A stretch of DNA of 64,000 nt from Pontibacter sp. Tf4 (GTDB lineage: Bacteria > Bacteroidota > Bacteroidia > Cytophagales > Hymenobacteraceae), in the NCBI RefSeq assembly GCF_014212495.1, contig NZ_JACKZC010000010.1, positions 62,001-126,000 on the forward strand, given 5' to 3'. The notes below the pieces were generated by a model. It saw only the letters and a list, made by a program, of their open reading frames with translations, was not told the DNA's origin and searched no databases. This document shows, in pieces, positions 45,301 to 54,040 of the stretch. Each line of letters starts with the position of its first letter. Within the stretch, counting starts at the first letter, position 1. A program made the position numbers and the translations under genes.

Positions 45301-45682
45301 TTATACTGTTCAGTCGGACGGACGGAATCTGGACCACCGCAACCAGAGCATCAACCTGCTTGACAGATGGCAGCAACCCGGCGACATGACCAATGTACCA
45401 AAGCTTTACTTTCCACGACCTATGTCTATAGTTAGCAACTCGTCACGGTATGTGCATGACCTTACCCACATCAAGCTATCCAATGTTTCGCTGACCTACC
45501 AGTTACCGGAACCGATGACGCGATTCCTGCACCTGGAGAACCTGTCGGTGTTTACCAATGCATCCAACCTGCTTTACTGGTACCGGGAAAAAAGCCCGGA
45601 AGGCAGAAACGGAATAGCAGAAACAAGATTTATTTACCCCGAAATGATGACCGTAACCGGAGGAATCAGGCTCGGATTTTAA
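42365..45682 (+). CDS. SusC/RagA-type TonB-linked receptor with STN domain
   Basis: A 1105-aa outer-membrane transporter. Signal peptide at about 1-36, then an STN signalling domain at about 45-115 (ISMNFSYDAAEVDLDQKITI), a CarboxypepD_reg-like domain at about 126-210 (VINGKVVDKEDNTPLPGVMV), and a plug with LQEVVVTSSY, VDGVPMYEQQ and KDASASAIYGADAANGVIII. A barrel follows and ends with a C-terminal aromatic (IRLGF). The STN domain links it to the FecR/ECF pair upstream. SusD follows after 10 bp. The ligand is unknown; no glycoside hydrolase is adjacent. Confidence 0.96.
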   Translation: MVHLTSLKPFVTRFYLLLLACLLLVLSCPVAYAQQSTDWKKINVSVQATGQPIRQVLNTIEKQISMNFSYDAAEVDLDQKITITFKGSLYNAFREIGTLASLDFLQNGNTITIRKRKTTLNVADARVINGKVVDKEDNTPLPGVMVVVKGTTKATSTDLNGEFSFRLVKENIPATVLEFRFMGMRTQEVVIGNQSRFEVALEQNAHSLQEVVVTSSYEGEKRREEVVGSISQLSSRELQVDRPIESFDKMMQGLIAGVHVETSTEPNKPVKVNIRGQNSFTSFGGKRNTSTQPLYVVDGVPMYEQQRGDESLVFSDENYLNPLSNINPQDIQSISVLKDASASAIYGADAANGVIIITTKAGKSGKPKINFDYSTGVSTFINEFKYLSGPQYYELLRETYINNKLPVKTAETLAGSKTIDTDWFDLLNRNGSYQNANFSLSGGSETTTYRFSAGYMNQQSSAKGNELSKMFVNLRLNHKLSDKLEFGVKLSPTLTRQSGVNSFGGIILPPNIAAYDENGNPNELPNFKVANPVAVQEQNEDFHEGISLTGSANLNYKVTPALSFSGTVGTDYYDKKETQFRSARNATGRNLNGALRIYDRKNLGWIAFMQGMYDKTFLDKHSVNIIAGTQVQDQETNLLYGYGSGFTYDRMRELSQAQNEQSGSSKNAKATLSYYAQAGYDLNKKYFLNVNARADKSSVFGGDKQVALNGSIGLGWIVTKESFLQPNAILNHMRLRASYGSTGNSRIGTYAARGLYAFTGTSNYDGNTGSVPDGSAAPNPDLGWEKSIKLNVGMDVSLFNRIDITAEVYQNTIKDLITSVEVPNEIGFETVSANTGTMQNRGFELTINSTNVQKQDMYWTSSFNLGLNRNKITALNNGLLSQYSAATSASVNRVGISTGSIWGYEWGGVDPATGEEWFYDKHGNRLSAREINALPISEGKVIGDRLPLFEGGLVNTLNYKALTFSFNIIYSYGASFLADYTVQSDGRNLDHRNQSINLLDRWQQPGDMTNVPKLYFPRPMSIVSNSSRYVHDLTHIKLSNVSLTYQLPEPMTRFLHLENLSVFTNASNLLYWYREKSPEGRNGIAETRFIYPEMMTVTGGIRLGF

Positions 45683-45692
45683 TTGCAGCAAC

Positions 45693-47123
45693 ATGTTTAA
45701 ACGAAAATATATCATCACTTTTTGCCTGCCTCTCACCCTGCTTGCGGTTACCGGCTGTGAGAGCATCCTCGATAAAGAGCCTACCGACCGACTTTCGGTG
45801 GAAGAGACGTTTAAGGACCTGGATGGCGTGAAGACCGCGCTGGCAGGTGCGTATGGCTCCCTGATGGAAATTGAGACCTACAACGCCCGGCTCATGCTTT
45901 ACCCCGATGTAGCAGCCGGTAACAGCCATTACATCAACCGCCAGACCGATTTCCTGTACGAGGAATATAATTTCAGCCAGTCGGCGCAGGAAGGAACAAT
46001 GCAGGAATCCTATGTTTCCCTGTATAGTACCCTGAACAACGTCAACAACATAATCAGGTATACTCCTACTACCCTTTACGCGACCGAAAAGAACAAGAAC
46101 AGGGTATTGGGCGAAGCCAGTACGCTCCGTGCACTGATTCATTTCGAACTGGTACGCCTGTATGCCAGGCCTTATGCCCACACAGCAGATGCCAGCCACC
46201 CGGGTATAGTTTTGAGCCTGAAAAACAGGTCGTATGCTGATCCGCTTCCGGAACGGGCTACGGTAGCCGAAACCTACGCAGCCATTGAGGAAGATCTTTT
46301 AAACGCCATCGCATTTTTTGGCAACAGCAATGCAGTTTTCAAGGGCAGTAGCCAGTATTATTTCAATGCCAGTTCAGCAAAGGCGCTGCTTGCAAAAGTA
46401 TACCTGTACAAAGGCGACTGGAACAAGGCCTATACCTATGCCAATGAAGTGATCAGCAGCAACCAGTACCAGTTACTGCCAAACAGTACGTATGCGGCCA
46501 GTTGGGATGCTAAAAATCCGAGCTCAGAATCGGTATTTGAACTGGCAATCGGTCCAGAGTTTTCGGGTACCAGCCTGGGCAGCTATTATGATGTACTGGA
46601 TAGCAGGCTCACCTTTGCAGCAACCAATGACCTGCTATCGCTTTACTCTGAAACAGATGTGCGGGGTGTAAAAAGCCTGTTTAACAGCAAAGACATAAAC
46701 GGAACGCCCCATTACTTCACCAGAAAGTACGGCAAAGGCGGCGTGAACGCTACGAACGTAAAACTGCTTCGCCTCTCTGAGATGTATTTGATACGGGCAG
46801 AAGCGGCAGCGGAATTGAACAACCTGACACAGGCCAACCAGGACCTTAACCTTATCAGACTGCGGGCCGATACAGCAGCCGCAGAACTTGAGATAACCGA
46901 TAAGCCTGCCCTACTGGATGCTATTTTACTGGAGCGCCGCAAGGAACTTGCCTTTGAAGGAAACTTACACTTCGACCTTATGCGCCGCAAGCAGGGCATC
47001 AGCAGAACAGATTGCAGAGCACAGGTTTGCAGCCTGCCTTATGAGGATGACAGGCTCGTGCTTCCCTTACCAAAGAGTACGACCGATGTTAACCCGAAGC
47101 TTAAACAAAACCCCGGATATTAA
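45693..47123 (+). CDS. SusD/RagB-like surface lipoprotein
   Basis: A 476-aa lipoprotein with lipobox AVTGC (Cys22). It shows SusD-family segments: DKEPTDRLSVEETFKD, LRALIHFELVRLYARPY (TPR helix) and the C-terminal ILLERRKELAFEGNLHFDLMR. SusD proteins cap the SusC barrel and capture the ligand outside the cell. 10 bp after SusC and 41 bp before a second lipoprotein. The sigma/anti-sigma control upstream is expected to cover it. Confidence 0.95.
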   Translation: MFKRKYIITFCLPLTLLAVTGCESILDKEPTDRLSVEETFKDLDGVKTALAGAYGSLMEIETYNARLMLYPDVAAGNSHYINRQTDFLYEEYNFSQSAQEGTMQESYVSLYSTLNNVNNIIRYTPTTLYATEKNKNRVLGEASTLRALIHFELVRLYARPYAHTADASHPGIVLSLKNRSYADPLPERATVAETYAAIEEDLLNAIAFFGNSNAVFKGSSQYYFNASSAKALLAKVYLYKGDWNKAYTYANEVISSNQYQLLPNSTYAASWDAKNPSSESVFELAIGPEFSGTSLGSYYDVLDSRLTFAATNDLLSLYSETDVRGVKSLFNSKDINGTPHYFTRKYGKGGVNATNVKLLRLSEMYLIRAEAAAELNNLTQANQDLNLIRLRADTAAAELEITDKPALLDAILLERRKELAFEGNLHFDLMRRKQGISRTDCRAQVCSLPYEDDRLVLPLPKSTTDVNPKLKQNPGY

Positions 47124-47164
47124 TTCACTTAACCTTATTTATTCACCTTTATAGTACTAAGACC

Positions 47165-48094
47165 ATGACTAAACTGCTAACCCGTTACCTGACTATAGCT
47201 GCCATGCTGTTTGTCGCCACCGCCTGTGAGAAGAATGATGAGCCGGCACCACCAGCCACGGTAGGCCTTTCGTTTGCTGAGGAAGCAACCGTTATTGACA
47301 GAAACACGGATGCAAAGACCGCTACTATAGTTATAAACGTAGATGCGCCGCTTACAAAAACCGAACTGGAACAACGCCTGAAACTGAACTATACATCAGA
47401 GTCGGCTAAGGAGAATACGGACTACCGAATCGTTAGCCAGACAATTACGGAAAACCCGTTACGCGTAGCCCTCGAGGTAGAAGCACTTCCTTCGCTGGCA
47501 CGTACCAGCCAGGAAATAACCATCTCTTTCGACCAGAGCATGCAGCCTATTACCTTAGGCACCATCCCTGAGTTTACGTTAACGCTGTTGCCTTACTCTC
47601 CGGCCAGCACCTGGGCCGACCCAAGCAATATCTACTATCAGCCTAAAGTATATTATAACAATCCGGAAACCGGTACCTGGCAATCTATAGCGAGTAATTT
47701 TACAGTACTTGTTGAAGATGATGCCGCAGTGCTTGGCTTTGTGAACAATGCCGTGGCAGAAAGCGGCGTTGCCCTGTTTAATATGGTCAGACTCTATAGT
47801 GCAGAAATAGGATCAACCAACATTAAAACAGCCCGCATTAACTCCGAAAGAACACTTGAATTCATTCCATCGGCGGCTGGTGCAAAACAGGGCACAGTGA
47901 ACGTCATTCCGCAGGATGTTACCATTACACGTGCCAATGGCACTACGTTTAAGATCGGTATCAGCGGCCAGGGCACTTACAACGAAGAAACAGGCCTGAT
48001 CGATGTAGTTGTAAACTTTAACGAAACAGCTATCGGCGGGGCAGCATCTGTTGCAAGAACCTACAAAATAAGCACTGTAACTTTATCCCTGTAG
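47165..48094 (+). CDS. Hypothetical outer-membrane lipoprotein of the SusCD operon
   Basis: A 309-aa lipoprotein with lipobox FVATAC (Cys21), then an acidic linker (EKNDEPAPPA). The body is beta-rich. A first part (about 30-140) looks like an Ig/Calx-beta-like fold (ATIVINVDAPLTKTEL, ENTDYRIVSQTI). The rest has no recognised domain. Its position between SusD and the di-heme peroxidase, with 1 bp to the next gene, makes it an accessory substrate-binding protein of the same system. No further function can be claimed. Confidence 0.8.
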   Translation: MTKLLTRYLTIAAMLFVATACEKNDEPAPPATVGLSFAEEATVIDRNTDAKTATIVINVDAPLTKTELEQRLKLNYTSESAKENTDYRIVSQTITENPLRVALEVEALPSLARTSQEITISFDQSMQPITLGTIPEFTLTLLPYSPASTWADPSNIYYQPKVYYNNPETGTWQSIASNFTVLVEDDAAVLGFVNNAVAESGVALFNMVRLYSAEIGSTNIKTARINSERTLEFIPSAAGAKQGTVNVIPQDVTITRANGTTFKIGISGQGTYNEETGLIDVVVNFNETAIGGAASVARTYKISTVTLSL

Positions 48095-48095
48095 C

Positions 48096-49247
48096 ATGGC
48101 TTTTAAAAAACATCGTAGCTTAACTATACTTACGTTAGTGGCTACCTGTATGGCACTGGTCTCTTTTATAGATTTCGGGAATGAACCTGCCTACACGGTA
48201 GAGGAGCTTCGCCGCATCTATAGCGGAGACCAGTCCAACTGGCCAGCCCCTCACCTGGACCCTGAAGCAAGAGAAGGGTTCCGGGATATAGGCAAGCTTG
48301 GTAAAATGGAGTACCCTGCCGACAACCCTTATTCCAAGGAAAAAGAACTGCTGGGTAAAACGCTTTTCTTCGATCCAAGGCTTTCGCTTTCGGGGCAGAT
48401 TGCCTGTGCTACCTGCCACGACCCTGAACTAAGCTGGGGTGATGGCAGACGGGTATCCTATGGCCACGACCGGCAGACGGGGAAACGCAATGCCATGACG
48501 ATCATCAACACAGGGTATTACCATACTTTTTTCTGGGATGGCCGGTCGCCAAGCCTCGAAGACCAGGCACAGTTTCCGGTACAGGATAAAGTGGAAATGG
48601 CCCAGAGCCTGAAAGCGATGGTTAAGAACATAAAAGCGATAAAGGGTTATAAACCAAAGTTTAAAGAAGCATTCGGTTCGGACGAAGTGACGCTGGAGAA
48701 GATCCAGAAAGCCATTGCTACGTTCGAGCGCAGCATCGTCAGCAACTCCAGCCGCTTCGATTCCTTCGTTTCAGGTAATCCCAAAGCCATGACCGATATG
48801 GAGATAAAAGGCCTGCACCTTTTCCGGACAAAAGCCCGCTGCATTAATTGCCATAACACGCCGCTTTTCTCCGACAATAAATTTCATAACGACGGGCAGG
48901 CCTTGTACGGCTCTAAAATGGAGGACTTTGGCAGGTACCACTTAACCGGGAAGCAGGAAGATATCGGGGCATTTAAAACTCCGTCCTTGCGCGAGACAGC
49001 CTTGACAGGCCCCTGGATGCACAACGGAAACTTCCCATCTTTAAAGGATGTGATCGAGTTTTATAACCTGGGTAATCCATCGCCAATACAACGGCATGTA
49101 ACGGTAGATGAAACCAAGCGCCCCATACCGTCTCCCCTGCTCCGCAAACTTAACCTGACACTGGAAGAAAGACAGCAACTTGAAGCATTTTTAGGAGCTA
49201 TCAGCACCCGCACGCAGCGGATGGCGCCACCTGAACTGCCTCAGTAA
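48096..49247 (+). CDS. Di-heme cytochrome c peroxidase (MauG/CcpA family)
   Basis: A 383-aa exported protein with an N-terminal hydrophobic segment (about 9-26). It has two covalent heme sites, CATCH at 104-108 and CINCH at 249-253, with the family segments ELSWGDGRRVSYGHD and FKTPSLRETALTGPWMHNG. CcpA members reduce H2O2 in the periplasm; MauG relatives oxidise proteins. As the last gene of an ECF/FecR/SusCD operon it suggests that the imported substrate is redox-active or metal-bound, but this is inference. It is closed by a terminator at 49303-49342. Confidence 0.93.
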   Translation: MAFKKHRSLTILTLVATCMALVSFIDFGNEPAYTVEELRRIYSGDQSNWPAPHLDPEAREGFRDIGKLGKMEYPADNPYSKEKELLGKTLFFDPRLSLSGQIACATCHDPELSWGDGRRVSYGHDRQTGKRNAMTIINTGYYHTFFWDGRSPSLEDQAQFPVQDKVEMAQSLKAMVKNIKAIKGYKPKFKEAFGSDEVTLEKIQKAIATFERSIVSNSSRFDSFVSGNPKAMTDMEIKGLHLFRTKARCINCHNTPLFSDNKFHNDGQALYGSKMEDFGRYHLTGKQEDIGAFKTPSLRETALTGPWMHNGNFPSLKDVIEFYNLGNPSPIQRHVTVDETKRPIPSPLLRKLNLTLEERQQLEAFLGAISTRTQRMAPPELPQ

Positions 49248-49302
49248 TTCCTGAATTTTCCGGTACCCGCATTCAAACTATAGCTCACCACAAAACCAGA
49301 TC

Positions 49303-49342
49303 AAAGAGGCCACTCCAGGTAACAGGGAGCGGCCTCTTTTTT
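49303..49342 (+). terminator. Intrinsic terminator of the ECF/SusCD operon
   Basis: GAGGCC-A-CTCC pairs with GGAG-C-GGCCTC around an internal loop and is followed by six T. It lies 56 bp after the peroxidase stop. Confidence 0.88.
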
Positions 49343-49439
49343 ATCACGAAACCGTGTTTTTATACATGCTGCACCCCGGTAAACAAGAATATTTCTCGCC
49401 CAGAACCAAGCACATCACACCAACTTATAGTTGTACTTT

Positions 49440-49467
49440 TTGCACCAGAACTATAACTATAGTTTTG
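49440..49467 (+). promoter_or_regulatory. Promoter overlapping an AACTATAGTT palindrome
   Basis: TTG at 49440-49442, a 17-nt spacer, then TAGTTTTG at 49460-49467, which fits TTG-N17-TAnnTTTG. The -7 box is made of the right half of an AACTATAGTTTT palindrome. It precedes the TonB receptor start by about 65 nt. Confidence 0.6.
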
Positions 49468-49532
49468 AAACGTTTTTAAACATTTTTTAAGAATGCCTGT
49501 AATACGAGCATCATTTGTATATACAGCGCTAC

Positions 49533-51962
49533 ATGAGATCAATACTTCTACTTTTATTTATGCTACCAAGCCTGGTGTATGCCCAGACGGGCATTATTAC
49601 CGGTACCGTGCGCAACCGGAACACACAGGAACTGCTGATTGGCGTAACTGTGCAGGCAGAAGGTAGCCAACTTGGTACTGTCACCAACGACAAAGGCGCT
49701 TTCAGGATAGAGAATATACCGGTAGGAAGTTACACCGTCAAAACCTCTTACCTTGGTTACCAGTCGCAGTCGCGGTTTAATGTGAACGTGACGGCAGGCA
49801 ACGTACAAATCCTGAACTTTGAACTGGTACCGGAAGCCAGCACCCTGCAGCAGGTGGAGATCGTCGCCAATCGCAGGCAAAGCGCTGCTGTAGCCGACCT
49901 GATCACACCGCTGTCGGTGCAGAGCCTAACCACAGAAGAGATCCGCAGCAACCCTGGCGGCAACTTTGATATTTCTAAAGTGGTGCAGGTATTGCCGGGT
50001 GTCGCTACCAATGGCACCGGTGGCGGCAGCCGCAACGACCTGATCATACGTGGTGGTGCCCCCAACGAGAACGTGTATTACTTAGATGGCATCGAAATTC
50101 CCCTCATCAACCATTTTACTACGCAGGGCAGCGCAGGCGGCGCCACCGGCATTTTAAACGTTTCTTTTGTTGAAGACCTGAAAGTAAGCTCTTCCGCCTT
50201 TGATGCCCGGTACGACAATGCCCTTGCTTCCGTCTTTGAGTTCCGGCAGCGCTATGGCAACCCCGAGCGTTTTTCCGGAAACGTGCGCCTGAGCGGCTCC
50301 GAATTTGCCACTACGTTGGAAGGTCCGGTTGGCCCTAAAACAACGTACCTGGTATCAGCCCGCAAATCGTACCTGGAATTCCTGTTCAAGTTGTTGGACC
50401 TGCCTATCCGCCCGAGCTACTGGGATTTTCAGTATAAAATTGATCATCAGCTTAACGACAAAACATCCATCTCGCTTATTGGCGTAGGTGCTATAGATGA
50501 TTTCTCGTTTGGCGTGCCGCGCGAAAGCACACCCGAGAACGAATACATCCTGCGCTCCACACCGTACATCGACCAATGGAATTACACCGCCGGTATAGCT
50601 GTAAAAAGGCTGATAGCGGACGGCTACATTAACCTGGCGCTGAGTCGCAACGCATTTAACAACTCCCTGACCAAGTACGAAGCAGCCGAAGAAGGAGAAA
50701 GCAACAACCTTACCCTGAACACAAATTCCCGGGAAACGGAAAACAAGCTGCGCCTGGATATAAACAAATATAAGAATGGCTGGCGCTATGCCTATGGTGT
50801 TTCGGGGCAGTATGTACAGTTCAGCAACGATATCTTTAATATCATCCGGAAGGAGCTGCGCGATGAGCAGGGCAATCTGGTGCAACCCGGGGTAACACTG
50901 GACTATAACACCAACCTCGAGTTCTTCCGTTACGGCGCTTTCGGGCAGGTTTCCAGGTCGGTGCTGGAAAACAAGCTGGGCCTTTCGCTGGGCATCCGGA
51001 CTGACCTGAACTCTTTTACCGAAGACGGCAACGATCCGCTGAAAACCCTTTCTCCAAGGCTGGCGGTTTCTTACCTCCTGAATGATAAATGGACCATAAA
51101 CGCGTCGTCAGGTATCTACTATAAACTGCCTATCTATACCGTGCTGGGCTACCAGGACGAGGGCGGGTACCAGAACAAACAAGCCGACTATACCAGATCC
51201 ATCCACTATGTGCTGGGCACGGAGTTTCTGCCACGCCAGGACCTACGCTTTACTCTGGAAGGATTTTACAAAGACTATAGCAACTACCCGGTGTCGGTCA
51301 GAGATGGTATTTCGCTGGCAAATCAGGGCGGCGAATTTGGCGCTATCGGCAATGAAGCTATAGTTACAAATGGAAAAGGCAGAGCGTATGGTGCAGAATT
51401 TTACCTGCAGAAGAAGCTGACAGGCACCGTTTTCTCGGTATTATCCTACACCTATGTGGTCAGTGAGTTTGCAGGCCTGGATGGCCGCTACATTTCCAGC
51501 GCCTGGGATTATCGCCATCTGATATCGGGCTTGCTCGGTAAAAAGCTGCCGCGCAACTGGGAGTTCGGAGCCAAGTACCGGTATGCCGGAGGCGCACCCG
51601 CTACCCCGTTCGACCTGGAAGCATCCCGCAGAAACTATGCTTCGCTGGGGGTCGGCATCCTGGACTACGCACGATTAAACTCCGAACGGTTAGACCCTTT
51701 CAGCCAGCTGGATGTACGCATCGATAAAAAGTGGAACTTCAACCGTATTACCCTGGACCTGTTTCTGGATGTTGCTAACGTACTGGCCAGCAACACTCCG
51801 GGCTTCGACCGCTATACGTTCCAGCGCAATGCTGATAACACAGGTTTTGAAACGACTGATGGTAACCCGTTACGCCCGGACGGCAACAACGCCATACCCG
51901 TAATACTTAAAAACAACGACGGAAACCTGGTGCCAACGCTGGGTTTTATAGTTGAGTTTTGA
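49533..51962 (+). CDS. TonB-dependent receptor with CarboxypepD_reg-like domain
   Basis: 809 aa from ATG 49533 (a TTG six codons upstream is also in frame). Signal peptide (MRSILLLLFMLPSLVYA|Q), CarboxypepD_reg-like domain at about 22-95 (GIITGTVRNRNTQELLIGV), plug at about 115-225 (ISKVVQVLPGVATNGTGGG, IIRGGAPNENVYYLDGIEI), then the barrel, ending LGFIVEF with a C-terminal Phe as outer-membrane barrels require. There is no STN domain and no SusD partner, so it is not part of the ECF system upstream. Substrate unknown. Confidence 0.94.
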   Translation: MRSILLLLFMLPSLVYAQTGIITGTVRNRNTQELLIGVTVQAEGSQLGTVTNDKGAFRIENIPVGSYTVKTSYLGYQSQSRFNVNVTAGNVQILNFELVPEASTLQQVEIVANRRQSAAVADLITPLSVQSLTTEEIRSNPGGNFDISKVVQVLPGVATNGTGGGSRNDLIIRGGAPNENVYYLDGIEIPLINHFTTQGSAGGATGILNVSFVEDLKVSSSAFDARYDNALASVFEFRQRYGNPERFSGNVRLSGSEFATTLEGPVGPKTTYLVSARKSYLEFLFKLLDLPIRPSYWDFQYKIDHQLNDKTSISLIGVGAIDDFSFGVPRESTPENEYILRSTPYIDQWNYTAGIAVKRLIADGYINLALSRNAFNNSLTKYEAAEEGESNNLTLNTNSRETENKLRLDINKYKNGWRYAYGVSGQYVQFSNDIFNIIRKELRDEQGNLVQPGVTLDYNTNLEFFRYGAFGQVSRSVLENKLGLSLGIRTDLNSFTEDGNDPLKTLSPRLAVSYLLNDKWTINASSGIYYKLPIYTVLGYQDEGGYQNKQADYTRSIHYVLGTEFLPRQDLRFTLEGFYKDYSNYPVSVRDGISLANQGGEFGAIGNEAIVTNGKGRAYGAEFYLQKKLTGTVFSVLSYTYVVSEFAGLDGRYISSAWDYRHLISGLLGKKLPRNWEFGAKYRYAGGAPATPFDLEASRRNYASLGVGILDYARLNSERLDPFSQLDVRIDKKWNFNRITLDLFLDVANVLASNTPGFDRYTFQRNADNTGFETTDGNPLRPDGNNAIPVILKNNDGNLVPTLGFIVEF

Positions 51963-52005
51963 ACAGGAAACTATAGCAGCACAATTACAAACAAGGCTCC
52001 ATACT

Positions 52006-52818
52006 ATGAAAAACATAAAGACACTTGCCACACTCAACGCAGTTTTCTTTCTGCTGCACTTATTGCCTTCGCAACTGACACAACTGAAGCTTTTCAATGA
52101 CCAGACAATAGGCGATGTATCAGCTAAATATCCGGCACTTTTTACACCGGCAGGCATTACGTTTTCTATCTGGGGAGTTATCTATCTCGCCCTCTCCGCT
52201 TTTTGTATTTATCACCTGTTAAAGGCGTTTAAGGAACCTGCCGGGCACGAGGCCAATACCGACCTGCAGCAACTGGGCTACCTGTTTATGGTCAATAACC
52301 TGGCAACCGGGCTCTGGACCATTGCCTGGGTAAACGAGTGGCTGGCCCTTTCGGTGGGGCTGATACTGGTACAGCTGATAACGCTACTTGCCATGCACCT
52401 GCGCCTGGGTATTTTTGATAGTAACCGATCGGCTGCTTCGAAATGGTTTACCCAAGTGCCGCTCAGTCTGTACTTCGGCTGGATCATCATTGCTACGGTT
52501 GCCAACATCAGTGCTGCATTAGTGGGCTGGGGCTGGAATGGCTTCGGATTAGCGGATAGTACCTGGACTATAGTTATGATCACAGCAGCTACCCTGATCG
52601 TGCTGTTTGTAGTATATACCCGCTCCAATTCATTTGTTGGTCTGGTTGGTGTATGGGCGCTGTACGGCATCATTCTGAAACACCGCAGCATGAACCTGGC
52701 AGAAAGCCCGCAGATCATAACAATTGCCTGGATCGGCCTGGCTGTGCTGGCCCTTGTGGTTGCCCTGATCTTCTACCGGAACTATAAGCTAAAACAACAA
52801 ACTGCTCTGCATTCCTGA
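52006..52818 (+). CDS. TspO/MBR-like membrane protein
   Basis: 270 aa from ATG 52006; an earlier in-frame start overlaps the receptor gene and adds a non-hydrophobic leader. Seven or eight hydrophobic segments with Trp-rich loops; FTPAGITFSIWGVIYLAL resembles the signature region of tryptophan-rich sensory proteins. It is longer than classic TspO (about 160 aa) and matches the long Bacteroidota variant in general shape. TspO proteins bind tetrapyrroles; a similar role here is only possible. It follows the receptor gene by 43 bp. Confidence 0.75.
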   Translation: MKNIKTLATLNAVFFLLHLLPSQLTQLKLFNDQTIGDVSAKYPALFTPAGITFSIWGVIYLALSAFCIYHLLKAFKEPAGHEANTDLQQLGYLFMVNNLATGLWTIAWVNEWLALSVGLILVQLITLLAMHLRLGIFDSNRSAASKWFTQVPLSLYFGWIIIATVANISAALVGWGWNGFGLADSTWTIVMITAATLIVLFVVYTRSNSFVGLVGVWALYGIILKHRSMNLAESPQIITIAWIGLAVLALVVALIFYRNYKLKQQTALHS

Positions 52819-52976
52819 GCTCACAAGGGAGTGATATTCTGAAGCAATAGCATCTGCTGAACTGCATTCCGAGCTAAAGAGGAGGGTGTTACTTTTTGTC
52901 CAACAGAACTGCTCGTTTGTCTATTTTCGATTCGTATAAAAAAACAGAACTTTGCCGCCAGACCGAACGATAGACT

Positions 52977-53945
52977 ATGCACATCATCATCCCCGACGAT
53001 TACCAGAAAGTTGTCCGCTCGCTGCCCTGCTTTCAGTTACTCAGCGGCCACCAGGTTACCATCTACAACGATACCATTAAGGATATCCCAACTATAGTTG
53101 CGCGCTTTAAGGATGCCGATGCTTTGGTGCTTATTCGGGAGCGAACTGCGATCACAGAAGAACTGGTATCGCAACTGCCCAACTTAAAACTCATTAGCCA
53201 GACCGGAAAAATATCCAACCACCTGGACCTACAGGCTTGTACCAACTATAGTATTGCTGTAGCCGAAGGGGTTGGCTCCCCGGTAGCTCCGGCCGAACTG
53301 ACCTGGCTCCTGATCATGAATGCGCTCAGGCAAGTGCCACAGGCGATAGCAGCTATGAAAGAAGGCAGATGGCAGACCAATATTGGCAGTACGGTAAACG
53401 GCAGACTGATCGGTATCTGGGGTTATGGAAAGATAGGGAAACTGATTGCAGGTTATGCTCAGGCCTTTGGGGCAAAAGTTATCGTTTGGGGAAGCGAAAA
53501 CTCCAGGGCAAAGGCCGTGCAGGACGGGCATCTGGCAGCTGAAAGCAAAGCAGCCTTTTTTGCGCAGGCAGATGTGGTAACCCTGCATTTGCGTTTGACT
53601 GAGAGTACCAGAGCTATAGTTACAGCGGCAGATTTAAGTTTGATGAAACCCGACGCAGTGCTGATAAATACGAGTCGGGCCGAGTTGATTGAAGAAGGTG
53701 CGCTGCTGCACGCTCTGAAGCAAGGCAGACCCGGCTTTGCGGCGGTAGATGTGTATGAAACAGAGCCGATCTACGACAAGGATTATCCGCTGCTGCAATT
53801 GCCAAACGTAATCTGTACGCCGCACCTGGGCTATGTAGAGCAGAACAGTTACGAACTATACTTCCGGAAAGCATTTGAGAATGTGGTTGCTTTTGCAAAC
53901 GGTACACCCACCAACATTGCTAATCCCGAAGTGCTGAAAGGATAA
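52977..53945 (+). CDS. D-2-hydroxyacid dehydrogenase
   Basis: A 322-aa NAD-dependent dehydrogenase of the D-3-phosphoglycerate/formate dehydrogenase family. The Rossmann motif is GIWGYGKIGKLIAGYAQAFG (about 142-161). The catalytic residues are in order: Arg in INTSRAELIEEG, Glu in VYETEPIYDKDYPLL and His in CTPHLGYVE. The N-terminal substrate domain is shorter than in SerA and there is no ACT domain, so it is not the serine pathway enzyme. It converts a 2-oxoacid to a D-2-hydroxyacid, or the reverse; substrate unknown. Followed by an AraC gene. Confidence 0.92.
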   Translation: MHIIIPDDYQKVVRSLPCFQLLSGHQVTIYNDTIKDIPTIVARFKDADALVLIRERTAITEELVSQLPNLKLISQTGKISNHLDLQACTNYSIAVAEGVGSPVAPAELTWLLIMNALRQVPQAIAAMKEGRWQTNIGSTVNGRLIGIWGYGKIGKLIAGYAQAFGAKVIVWGSENSRAKAVQDGHLAAESKAAFFAQADVVTLHLRLTESTRAIVTAADLSLMKPDAVLINTSRAELIEEGALLHALKQGRPGFAAVDVYETEPIYDKDYPLLQLPNVICTPHLGYVEQNSYELYFRKAFENVVAFANGTPTNIANPEVLKG

Positions 53946-54040
53946 ACTTCAACTATAGCCTGTGCTACGCAACACCAGTAAACTATAGATTTAACGATAG
54001 CTTCTTTATCTTTATCACTTCCGCAAAAACATACAAAACT

